41,770 nt of DNA, taken from assembly GCA_030019325.1 (NCBI GenBank), contig JASEFB010000001.1:1-41770 (forward strand). The letters are read 5' to 3'. The translations under genes and the position numbers were made by a program. The notes under the pieces are model-generated. The model did not search any database and was not told the origin of the DNA. It saw only the letters and a program-made list of their open reading frames with translations. The DNA is from an archaeon. Its GTDB lineage: Archaea > Halobacteriota > Syntropharchaeia > Alkanophagales > Methanospirareceae. Of the stretch, positions 17,077 to 23,247 are shown piece after piece (the first letter of the stretch is position 1; each line of letters opens with the position of its first letter).

Positions 17077-17423
17077 AAAGGGACTTCAAAGATTATATCC
17101 AGGATATTTTATCATCTCTAGAGGAGGTTGAGGATTTTACAGAGGGATTGGATTTTGAAGACTTCTTAAGAGACAGAAAAACAATAAATGCAGTTATAAG
17201 GAGCCTTGAAATTATTGGTGAAGCTGCAAAGAAGATACCAGAAGATTTAAGAAATGGACATCCTGAGATGCCATGGAAGCGTATGACGGGTATGAGGGAT
17301 AAACTTATCCATGAGTATCATGGAGTGGATCTTGAAATAGTCTGGACAGTCATTAAAGAAGAGCTGCCCCCGCTGAAACCCCTGATAGAAAAGGTATTAA
17401 AGGAAATAGAGGGGAAGGAATGA
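17073..17423 (+). CDS. HEPN-domain RNase toxin (DUF86, module 1)
   Basis: 116 residues. The HEPN catalytic motif R-x4-6-H is visible as MRDKLIHEYHG (about 85-95), preceded by NAVIRSLEIIGEAAKKIPE, the standard helix of the HepT/DUF86 family. It is a probable metal-independent RNase toxin neutralised by the MNT gene that overlaps it by 4 bp. The gene is intact. It is the complete reference copy for the 13-codon deleted version at 19256. Confidence 0.85.
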   Translation: MKRDFKDYIQDILSSLEEVEDFTEGLDFEDFLRDRKTINAVIRSLEIIGEAAKKIPEDLRNGHPEMPWKRMTGMRDKLIHEYHGVDLEIVWTVIKEELPPLKPLIEKVLKEIEGKE

Positions 17424-17427
17424 AGAG

Positions 17428-17493
17428 ATGAGATCAGCCTTAAAGCCGAGGATAGGGAAGCATATTGTAAAGGGGGCTGTTTACACACCGTAG
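17428..17493 (+). pseudogene. Possible 3' remnant of an MNT antitoxin
   Basis: A 21-codon frame reads ALKPRIGKHIVKGAVYTP at its end, resembling the C-terminus of the neighbouring MNT proteins (ALKPNIGRYILQEVIPI). It begins just after the HEPN-1 stop and runs into repeat copy B. Too short to be a gene; it is best read as debris from another HEPN/MNT module. Confidence 0.4.
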
Positions 17494-17627
17494 AACCGAT
17501 CGGCGCGGAACCGGTACTATTTCCTTTTGTTGCCTTTGCAGATGTCCATTATCTCAATCTAACGATTAATTTCACGCTTTATAGAGGTACCACGGTCGAT
17601 GAGGATTAGAAAGAGATGGAGAAATGG
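17488..17627 (+). repeat. Coding-like 140-bp repeat, copy B
   Basis: Second copy of the element at 16427-16570. From 17490 it reads VEPIGAEPVLFPFVAFADVH then LTINFTLYRGTTVDED and a TAG stop. Copy A lacks that stop and runs on for eight more codons. Its last 30 bases (GTCGATGAGGAT...AAAGAG) also occur at about 15288-15317, ahead of the methylase remnant. Together the copies bracket the first HEPN/MNT module. Confidence 0.6.
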
Positions 17628-17717
17628 GTGGAAGGAGGGATATGATTGCGGAAGTTATATGTATATAATAAGGAAAAATAGCGTGAACAGGAAATTAAAG
17701 AGAAGGATGAGAGATTA

Positions 17718-17786
17718 ATGTTTAAAGAGGGAATGGTCATTGAAGGACCCTTCTGGCCGGAGTCCTATCCTCTATCTAATAAATAA
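17718..17786 (+). pseudogene. Fragment resembling the N-terminus of a SNF2-type helicase
   Basis: The frame reads MFKEGMVIEGPFWPE, a start I associate with large archaeal helicases of defence loci, then ends after 22 codons. Downstream frames give NNLANNLKIE and then EGVRFIVPRDEWKHKTKE up to the next antitoxin start, suggesting frameshifts or deletions. With the MNT fragment and repeat B it accounts for the 459-bp gap between HEPN-1 and the VapB-like gene. Family identity is tentative. Confidence 0.3.
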
Positions 17787-17882
17787 TCTTGCGAATAATC
17801 TTAAGATTGAGGAGAAGATGGAGGGAGTGAGGTTCATAGTTCCTCGTGATGAATGGAAGCATAAAACTAAGGAGGTGATACC

Positions 17883-18107
17883 ATGGAATCAATAGAAGAG
17901 AAAATAAAGCAATTGTCTCCAGAATCACAGAAGGAGGTTATGGATTTCGTTGATTTCTTGCTTCAAAAAGGGGAGAAAAGACCGAAGAGAAAGCTTAAAT
18001 TGGATTGGGCTGGCGCCTTAAAAGAGTTCCGTGATGAATATACTTCCGTAGAGCTTCAGCACAAAATATCAAAGTGGAGGCTTGAGGATGAACTTAATAG
18101 ACACTAA
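17883..18107 (+). CDS. DUF2281-family antitoxin (VapB-like)
   Basis: 74 residues with the DUF2281 pattern: IEEKIKQLSPESQKEVMDFV then DFLLQK, and a C-terminal WAGALKEFRDEYTSVELQHK that is typical of the family and thought to wrap the PIN toxin. It overlaps the VapC start by about 20 bp, so the two are coupled. GGAGGTGATACC just before the ATG is a good ribosome-binding site. Confidence 0.82.
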   Translation: MESIEEKIKQLSPESQKEVMDFVDFLLQKGEKRPKRKLKLDWAGALKEFRDEYTSVELQHKISKWRLEDELNRH

Positions 18108-18486
18108 TATAGTGCTTGAGCTATTATTAGAACGGGAGAAGGCAGAAAGTGTCCGTGACTTTTTTCAACGGATTCCAGCTTCTAAAATATTTGTAAGCGA
18201 CTTTTCTTTACATTCCATTGGAATTTTTCTATTGAAAATCGAAATGCCTGAGGTTCTAAGGGGATGTATTGAAGATCTCATCATTTTTGGAGGTGTTCAA
18301 GTTTCGAGTCTTAACTCACGGGAAATAATAGATGTCGTGGAGATTGCCAATCGTTTTCACCTTGACTTTGATGATGCTTATCAATATACAGTAGCAGAAA
18401 AGCATGATTTGCAAATAGTAAGTTTCGACACCGATTTTGACCGAACAGAGCGAGGTAGAAAGACACCTGATGAGGTTGTTCAATGA
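18088..18486 (+). CDS. PIN-domain toxin (VapC-like)
   Basis: 132 residues from the ATG at 18088, preferred over a TTG six bases upstream because MNLIDTNIVLELLL is the usual PIN start. Acidic residues are Asp5 (LIDTN), Glu near 80-90 (REIIDVVEIA), Asp in HLDFDDAYQYTVAEKHDL and the terminal FDTDFDRTERG. It pairs with the DUF2281 antitoxin. Its stop overlaps the ATG of the DUF1156 remnant (ATGA at 18483), so the module was once translationally linked to a defence methylase gene. Confidence 0.85.
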   Translation: MNLIDTNIVLELLLEREKAESVRDFFQRIPASKIFVSDFSLHSIGIFLLKIEMPEVLRGCIEDLIIFGGVQVSSLNSREIIDVVEIANRFHLDFDDAYQYTVAEKHDLQIVSFDTDFDRTERGRKTPDEVVQ

Positions 18487-18937
18487 AGCGATTCATCGAA
18501 GTGAGCTTCCCGGTAAAAGAAGTGAGCGAGGAATCCGCACGCGAGAAGAACATCCGGCACGGCCATATCTCCACGCTCCATATCTGGTGGGCTCGCCGAC
18601 CGGTAGCGTCTTCGCGTGCTACTACGTATGCTGCATTAATCCCTGCTCCCGATCCTGACGACGCTGAGGAATGGGATAAGAAGCGGAAGGACATCATCGA
18701 GCTCTCGAAATGGGAGAACTCTCTAAATCCCACGCTTACCGAAAAAGTAGGGCAAGACATACCGCATTGTTACGGAAAAGGAAACGGAAGTTTACAAGGA
18801 AGCAGAACAGTACCTTGAAGAGAAGAGCAAAACTTGTAGAGGAATGGGGCTTGAACCTGTGCCGGATGGACCTATGCCAGAAGGAAAAAGAACCTAGAGC
18901 AGAAAAGCCTTCGCAGCCAGTACATTGAGAGATCAAA
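18483..18937 (+). pseudogene. Decayed DUF1156 DNA methylase of an anti-phage locus
   Basis: The start MKRFIEVSFPVKEVSEESAR, IRHGHISTLHIWWARRP and SSRATTYAALIPAPDPDD is the diagnostic N-terminus of DUF1156 adenine-specific methylases, which are normally many hundreds of residues. After about 90 codons (KWENSLNPTLTEKV) the frame breaks. A second frame gives VTEKETEVYKEAEQYLEEKS and LEPVPDGPMPEGKRT, which resembles a later part of the same protein, then LRSQYIERSK. Internal deletions and shifts leave about 450 bp. DUF1156 genes accompany PLD-helicases in defence loci, and a truncated one lies at 23234. Confidence 0.7.
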
Positions 18938-18965
18938 ATGACCATGAAGAGTGAGAGGAGAAAGA

Positions 18966-19259
18966 ATGAAGAATCTGGCAGATATAATGAAAACGCTCGC
19001 AGCGCATAAAGAGGAATTACAGCAGAGATACAAGGTCAAAGAGATCGATATCTTTGGCTCTGTGGTAAGAGGTGAGCAGAAGGGAACAAGCGATGTAGAT
19101 ATACTGGTGGAATTTGAAAACCCAATTGGATTTTTCACGTTTTTAGAACTTGAAGAATATTTAAGCAATTTACTGGGGCTTAAGGTTGATCTTGTCCCAA
19201 AAAAGGCTTTGAAACCGAATATAGGGAGGTATATATTGCAGGAGGTAATACCGATATGA
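18966..19259 (+). CDS. MNT-type nucleotidyltransferase antitoxin (module 2, orphaned)
   Basis: 97 residues from the ATG at 18966 (a GTG at 18951 is less likely). It is almost identical to the module-1 MNT from KTLAAHKEEL to the end, including IFGSVVRGEQKGTSDVDI and ALKPNIGRYILQEVIPI. The two differ in a handful of residues, so they arose by recent duplication. The downstream HEPN partner is reduced to 12 residues, so this antitoxin has no cognate toxin of its own but could still act on the module-1 HEPN. Confidence 0.82.
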   Translation: MKNLADIMKTLAAHKEELQQRYKVKEIDIFGSVVRGEQKGTSDVDILVEFENPIGFFTFLELEEYLSNLLGLKVDLVPKKALKPNIGRYILQEVIPI

Positions 19260-19294
19260 AAAGGGACTTCAAAGAAATAGAGGGGAAGGAATGA
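19256..19294 (+). pseudogene. HEPN toxin with internal in-frame deletion (module 2)
   Basis: The frame MKRDFKEIEGKE joins the first six codons of the HEPN-1 protein (MKRDFK) to its last six (EIEGKE). Compared with the 117-codon gene at 17073, 312 bp are missing. The junction falls at short AAAG(G)A-type homology present at both ends. The ATGA overlap with the MNT gene is preserved. The toxin is deleted cleanly while the antitoxin is kept. Confidence 0.8.
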
Positions 19295-19404
19295 AGAGCT
19301 TGGAAGAGATAAAGAAGCACTTGAAGTACCGAATCGTCAGATTATCGTCAGATTTGCGTCCAGATCGACGCATGATATATTTGTCATTGATAAACTCATC
19401 TTAA
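19291..19404 (+). pseudogene. Start stub resembling another MNT antitoxin
   Basis: The ATG overlaps the stop of the HEPN stub. The first 12 residues (MKSLEEIKKHLK) look like the start of an MNT protein, then similarity ends and the frame runs through the 11-bp repeats at 19333-19365 to a stop at 19404. No catalytic motif is present. It is read as a leftover gene start, one of several in this region. Confidence 0.35.
19333..19365 (+). promoter_or_regulatory. Three 11-bp direct repeats upstream of MNT-3 operon
   Basis: Units are ATCGTCAGATT (19333-19343), ATCGTCAGATT (19344-19354) and a degenerate TGCGTCCAGAT (19355-19365). The same unit occurs three times after the Fic gene at 21519-21551. 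The 11-bp period places each unit on the same face of DNA. A TATA-like GATATATTT (19374-19382) follows directly, so this looks like an operator next to the promoter of the array. Binding by the Fic-wHTH protein is inference. Confidence 0.6.
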
Positions 19405-19439
19405 CAAATGAATAGAATAGAAAGCGAGGCGTGTATAAA

Positions 19440-19865
19440 ATGCTGTCCAAGGAAGTAGTGGAGAAGATCAAGGAAGAGTTAACGGCATTTGTCGGCGCTG
19501 AGCTTGCGAGCATTGTCCTTTATGGCTCATATGCCGAGGGAAGAGAATCGAAATATTCCGATATCGATATCTTAGTTGTAGTGAGGCGGCATTTTAAAGA
19601 TTGGCGTGCTCGCAGAGAGGGTGAAATAGCGCTGAGAAAAATTTTATATCGTTCTGTCGGTCAGGTCTCACCACGAATTATAGGAGCCGACGTGATTCTC
19701 ACGACCCTGAAAAACTTCAACCCGCTGTTACTGAATATCCTCAAGCACGGTATCCCACTGCTCGATGACGGCACGTTTGCAAAGGTTAAAGAAGAATTCC
19801 AACGCATGGTAGAGGCGAAGATAATAGAACCGAGAGAAGATTATTGGATGGTCGCTATTACATGA
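19440..19865 (+). CDS. MNT-domain nucleotidyltransferase antitoxin (module 3)
   Basis: 141 residues from the ATG at 19440; a GTG at 19431 is an alternative. The core motif is VLYGSYAEGRESKYSDIDIL (GS...DxD). It is longer than the minimal MNTs nearby, with a C-terminal extension (LKHGIPLLDDGTFAKVKEEF), as in the partners of COG1895 HEPN proteins. Its TGA overlaps the HEPN start (ATGA at 19862). It is the first intact gene of the regulatory array, downstream of 11-bp repeats and a TATA-like box. Confidence 0.82.
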   Translation: MLSKEVVEKIKEELTAFVGAELASIVLYGSYAEGRESKYSDIDILVVVRRHFKDWRARREGEIALRKILYRSVGQVSPRIIGADVILTTLKNFNPLLLNILKHGIPLLDDGTFAKVKEEFQRMVEAKIIEPREDYWMVAIT

Positions 19866-20317
19866 ACAATCGCAGTAAAGTCTTCGAGATTGCAGAAGCG
19901 TATCTTTTGGAAGCCTTTACTGACTATGATGCAGTACCCATACTCATCGCGCATGAAAAATATAATCTCGCTGTATATCACGCGCAACAGGCGGTTGAAA
20001 AACTGCTTAAAGCGTGCTTAGCCGCCGAGGGTGCTATTGGCATATACAAACATGAAGTGTTTCGCCATTTCAAAGAGGTGTTCAGTACCAAAATCGATGC
20101 ACAAACGATGAATAGCATAGAAGAGAATGTGATTGAACTCGAAGAAGAATGGGCGCTGTCACGTTATCCCGACTGGGAAGTTGAACCTATATGGATCCCG
20201 TCCAGGGGTTATACTAAGCAGAACGCAGAAGAGAGGAGGAACAACATGAACATTGTCTTCGAGATCCTTACGAAATTTTTGAGAGATAACTACAAGTTGA
20301 AAAAAAAGAAGGAGTAA
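19862..20317 (+). CDS. HEPN-domain protein (COG1895 type, module 3)
   Basis: 151 residues from the ATG overlapping the MNT stop. It has the HEPN helical pattern with KYNLAVYHAQQAVEKLLKAC (about 40-60), a C-terminal region SRYPDWEVEPIWIPSRGYTK, and a second long helix. This type lacks the obvious R-x4-6-H of DUF86, but YHAQQAVEKLLKA is the family hallmark. It is a likely partner of the MNT protein. It ends 4 bp before the first helicase stub. Confidence 0.8.
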   Translation: MNNRSKVFEIAEAYLLEAFTDYDAVPILIAHEKYNLAVYHAQQAVEKLLKACLAAEGAIGIYKHEVFRHFKEVFSTKIDAQTMNSIEENVIELEEEWALSRYPDWEVEPIWIPSRGYTKQNAEERRNNMNIVFEILTKFLRDNYKLKKKKE

Positions 20318-20321
20318 GCAC

Positions 20322-20471
20322 ATGCCAACCCATGATATAATTGATAATCGGGAAGGAATCCTGTTAGACCACGTAAAAGGCCTGCTCAGAGTCTCAGAAA
20401 GTGCGAAGTTCGCCGTCGGCTATCCCTTTACCTGCGGATTAAAAACTATTGAGAAGGCGAGGAGCGTGTAA
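20322..20471 (+). pseudogene. Helicase 5' stub 1 (49-residue frame)
   Basis: MPTHDIIDNREGILLDHVKG then SESAKFAVGYPFTCGL is homologous to the first 40 residues of the PLD/SNF2 helicase at 23234 (MSTHDIIDNREEVLLEHVRS). It then reads KTIEKARSV and stops. The last bases carry AAGGCGAGGAG, a Shine-Dalgarno-like tract 10 bp before the Fic ATG, and the stop lies one base from that ATG. It is a truncated gene that may persist as a leader for translational coupling to fic. Confidence 0.75.
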
Positions 20472-20472
20472 C

Positions 20473-21510
20473 ATGTATCGTCCAAACTTTACCATCACGA
20501 AGAAAATCCTCAATCACATAGCAGAGATTTCTGCCTCTCGTGAGGTCATACTTAACGCACCGCTGCTCCCTAAATGGGAAGCCAAATTGAGAAAAGAAGC
20601 GATTCTAAAGATGGCGCACCATTCCACGAGTATCGAAGGGAACAGACTCACAATGGACGAGGTTAATAGGCTGCTCCGGGGCGAAGATATAGCGGCATGG
20701 GAGAAGGACAAAAAAGAAGTTCTGGGATACGTGAAGGTTCTGGAATACATAGACAAGCTGGGAGAAGAAGGTGTTGCCTCGATTACTGAAGATATAATCC
20801 TCGAAATACACCGGCTTAATACCCAAGGGATTCTCCCTGATTCTGAAGCCGGGCACTATCGGAACGTGGAGGTTGCTGTGGTTAACGGTCTGGGAAGAGT
20901 TACGTTTCAACCCCCGGAAGCAGCGCAAGTTCCTTCATTAATGAATGGCTTTATTGCATGGCTAAACGGTAAGGAAGCAAAAGAATCATATCCCGCTTTA
21001 GTAAGCGGGATTGCGCACTACGAATTCGTTAGGATACATCCCTTTGTAGATGGCAACGGAAGAACTACACGGGCACTGGCAACCTTAATCCTCTATCTGA
21101 GGGGTTTTGACACGAAACGCTTTTTTGCCTTGGACGATTATTATAACGAAGAACGCAGCAGATATTACGCAGCTCTGCAAACCGTTGACCCACTAACAAT
21201 AAATCTCACACAATGGCTGGGGTACTTTACAGAAGGCGTCGCAGTAAGTATGGGCAGGGTTAAACAAGCCATCTTAGACCTGAGTGTGGATCGGCGCCTC
21301 AAAGAGCAACGAGGACAAATATACCTGAACGATAGACAGATGAAGATTCTCAAATATCTTCAGACCAATCCAAGAATTACCATCAGTGAGATACAAAAAA
21401 TGTTCGATATTAGTAGAGACACAGCAAACCGTGATCTCAAACCACTCTTAGAAAATACCTTAGTGAAAAGGAGGGGAAAAGGGAGGGCGATATACTATGA
21501 ACTGGCTTAA
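20473..21510 (+). CDS. Fic-domain protein with C-terminal winged helix
   Basis: 345 residues from the ATG at 20473; the upstream in-frame start lies inside the stub and is less likely. Fic enzymes transfer AMP or other nucleotides to proteins. The catalytic loop is HPFVDGNGRTTR (189-200), complete with His and both Arg. An N-terminal inhibitory helix motif is present as STSIEGNR (51-58), so activity should be self-restrained. The last 60 residues (LNDRQMKILKYLQ, then ISRDTANRDLKPLLENTLVK) form a DeoR-like wHTH, so it is also a likely DNA-binding regulator. Three 11-bp repeats follow its stop. Confidence 0.9.
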   Translation: MYRPNFTITKKILNHIAEISASREVILNAPLLPKWEAKLRKEAILKMAHHSTSIEGNRLTMDEVNRLLRGEDIAAWEKDKKEVLGYVKVLEYIDKLGEEGVASITEDIILEIHRLNTQGILPDSEAGHYRNVEVAVVNGLGRVTFQPPEAAQVPSLMNGFIAWLNGKEAKESYPALVSGIAHYEFVRIHPFVDGNGRTTRALATLILYLRGFDTKRFFALDDYYNEERSRYYAALQTVDPLTINLTQWLGYFTEGVAVSMGRVKQAILDLSVDRRLKEQRGQIYLNDRQMKILKYLQTNPRITISEIQKMFDISRDTANRDLKPLLENTLVKRRGKGRAIYYELA

Positions 21511-21518
21511 AATAAGAA

Positions 21519-21551
21519 ATCGTCAGATTATCGTCAGATTATCGTCAGGTG
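21519..21551 (+). promoter_or_regulatory. Three 11-bp direct repeats after the Fic gene
   Basis: ATCGTCAGATT occurs at 21519-21529 and 21530-21540, with ATCGTCAGGTG at 21541-21551. Two units are identical to those at 19333-19354. The repeats lie between the Fic stop and helicase stub 2. Spacing by one helical turn suggests cooperative binding by a wHTH protein; the Fic protein is the obvious candidate, but this is inference. Confidence 0.65.
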
Positions 21552-21560
21552 AATGACAAA

Positions 21561-21725
21561 ATGCCAATACATGACATCATAGATAACCAGAAAAGCATCC
21601 TGTTGGATCACGTAAAAAGTTTGTTAAGAGACTCGGATAGTGCGAAGTTCGCCGTTGGCTATTTCTTTACCAGTGGCCTGGCACCTATTGACAAGGTGAG
21701 GAGTACAAAAAAGAGGAATACTTGA
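21561..21725 (+). pseudogene. Helicase 5' stub 2 (54-residue frame)
   Basis: MPIHDIIDNQKSILLDHVKS then LLRDSDSAKFAVGYFFTSGL matches the start of the helicase at 23234 closely, continues APIDKVRSTKKRNT and stops. Truncation falls at the same place as in stub 1: both end in (T/P)I(E/D)K(A/V)RS encoded by AAGG-GAGGAG. The AlbA_2 gene starts 13 bp after the stop. It is a second partial duplicate of the same gene start. Confidence 0.78.
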
Positions 21726-21738
21726 GGGATTAACTAAC

Positions 21739-23079
21739 ATGCCACTACCAAAGGAATCCCACACAACAGAGCTGAAAAAGTCATTAGCGCAGTTAGACGA
21801 TTCTTTGAAGTCCGTCTGCGCCTTTCTCAACCATAAAGGCGGGACCGTTTATTTCGGCGTGGCCAATGACGGCGAGATTCGTGGTCTGGATGTCTCGGAC
21901 AGAACATTGAGGAAAATATCGCAGCAGATTCATGCAAGGATAAAGCCTGAAATCACTCCTGAACTAAGAGAAATAAAGGAAAAGGGCAAATCAATAATAG
22001 AACTGAAAATCTCGGAAGGCAATAACAAGCCTTACTTCCTTAATGGCGTGGCCTACAAGCGAATAGGAACCGAAAACAGGATTATTCCACCGGATGAATT
22101 GAGGCGAATTATTCTGGAGCAGCGACAAACGAAATGGGATGAGGAGACCTGTGAAGGCGCGACACTAACGGATATTGACGCGGAGAAAGTACAATGGTTC
22201 TTAAGAAAAGCCACGTTTGAACGACGGCTGGAAATAGACCCAGCAATATCAGTAAAAGAAGCGTTGGAACGGATTGGCCTGCTGAAGGAGAATAAACTCA
22301 CCAATGCCGCTATTTTGTTATTCGGTAAAAAGCCGCAACGGTTCTTCATGCAGTCAGAGGTCAGATGTGCCAGATTTAAAGGCACAGAGCCTCTGGAGTT
22401 CATTGATATGAAAGTCTTTGCAGGAACTGTTATTGACCAGCGGGAAGATGCAGTGGAATTCGTCAAAGAGCATATTAAATTGCATGCCAAGATCATTGAA
22501 ACTGAAAGAGTTGAGAGATGGGAATATCCCCTTGAAGCACTACGAGAAGCACTTACCAATGCGCTCTGTCATAGAGATTATGAACTATCAAGCAATGTTC
22601 AAGTTAGAATATTCGATGACAGAATTGAGGTCTGGGGATGCGGGCCGCTACCACAACCATTAACCGTAGAAGATTTAAGAACGAAACACGATTCTATTTT
22701 AAGAAATCCTCTAATCGGAGAATGCTTCTTTTTGATTAAATTTATTGAGCAATGGGGAACTGGTACGAATCGTATTATCCGTGAATGTTTGAACTATGAC
22801 TTGCCAGAACCTCTGTTCGAAGAAGCTGCTGGCAATCTCGTTGTCACCTTTCGGAAGAGTAAATTTACAGAAGAATATCTCAAACAACTCAGTTTAAATG
22901 AGCGGCAGATGAACGCCCTCAACCACCTTAAAGCGAATGAAAAGATCACGAGGAAAGAATACTCGTCTCTGTTTAATTGCTCAACGCGAACGGCGTTCAA
23001 TGATCTTCAGGAGATGATGGATAAAAGGATAGTAAAAAGGAAAGGAAAGGGGAAATATACCTATTATGAGATGGCTTAG
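21739..23079 (+). CDS. AlbA_2/Schlafen-type regulator with HATPase and wHTH domains (COG2865)
   Basis: 446 residues. Residues about 5-115 are an AlbA_2 (Schlafen) domain (NHKGGTVYFGVANDGEIRGL). Residues about 255-390 are a HATPase_c_4 region (LREALTNALCHRDYELSSNV, IEVWGCGPLPQPLT, FIEQWGTGTNRII). Residues 386-446 are a winged helix (LNERQMNALNHLKANEKIT, RKGKGKYTYYEMA) clearly similar to that of the Fic protein. COG2865 proteins are usually annotated as transcriptional regulators. It replaces Fic in the second unit of the array, which suggests interchangeable regulators. Intact. Confidence 0.88.
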   Translation: MPLPKESHTTELKKSLAQLDDSLKSVCAFLNHKGGTVYFGVANDGEIRGLDVSDRTLRKISQQIHARIKPEITPELREIKEKGKSIIELKISEGNNKPYFLNGVAYKRIGTENRIIPPDELRRIILEQRQTKWDEETCEGATLTDIDAEKVQWFLRKATFERRLEIDPAISVKEALERIGLLKENKLTNAAILLFGKKPQRFFMQSEVRCARFKGTEPLEFIDMKVFAGTVIDQREDAVEFVKEHIKLHAKIIETERVERWEYPLEALREALTNALCHRDYELSSNVQVRIFDDRIEVWGCGPLPQPLTVEDLRTKHDSILRNPLIGECFFLIKFIEQWGTGTNRIIRECLNYDLPEPLFEEAAGNLVVTFRKSKFTEEYLKQLSLNERQMNALNHLKANEKITRKEYSSLFNCSTRTAFNDLQEMMDKRIVKRKGKGKYTYYEMA

Positions 23080-23127
23080 CGTGCAACTACCGTGCACCTA
23101 CCGTGCAATATTTGCACGCATGCACGT
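23080..23127 (+). promoter_or_regulatory. 11-bp direct repeats plus palindrome after the AlbA_2 gene
   Basis: CGTGCAACTAC (23080-23090), CGTGCACCTAC (23091-23101) and CGTGCAATATT (23102-23112) form an 11-bp-period array. The last unit is also the left arm of a perfect palindrome, GTGCAA-TAT-TTGCAC (23103-23117), followed by another GCATGCACGTGC. It begins one base after the AlbA_2 stop. The sequence differs from the Fic-associated unit but has the same period and position, so it may be this regulator's own operator. Confidence 0.6.
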
Positions 23128-23142
23128 GCTGAAGGTGTAAAA

Positions 23143-23247
23143 ATGCCCATACCAAAGGAGAGAGGTGGTCGCAACCACATGAATAACCGTAGCAAAGAGA
23201 ACTGCAAGGTGGAGAAGAAGGAGGACTGCTCGAATGTCAACCCATGA
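23143..23247 (+). pseudogene. Composite start stub (AlbA_2-like and HEPN-like starts)
   Basis: A 34-residue frame begins MPIPKERGG, like the start of the AlbA_2 protein (MPLPKES). It then contains MNNRSKE, like the start of the module-3 HEPN protein (MNNRSKV). The codons for MNN, R and S differ from that gene only at third positions. The frame ends overlapping the helicase start, and an AAGAAGGAGG tract serves as the helicase ribosome-binding site. It looks like nested gene starts left by earlier cassettes. Confidence 0.45.

Noticed and set aside
21519..21551. Short CRISPR-like array
   Set aside because: Units are 11 bp, directly adjacent and without spacers; this is an operator-type repeat. 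No CRISPR array or cas gene was seen in the window.
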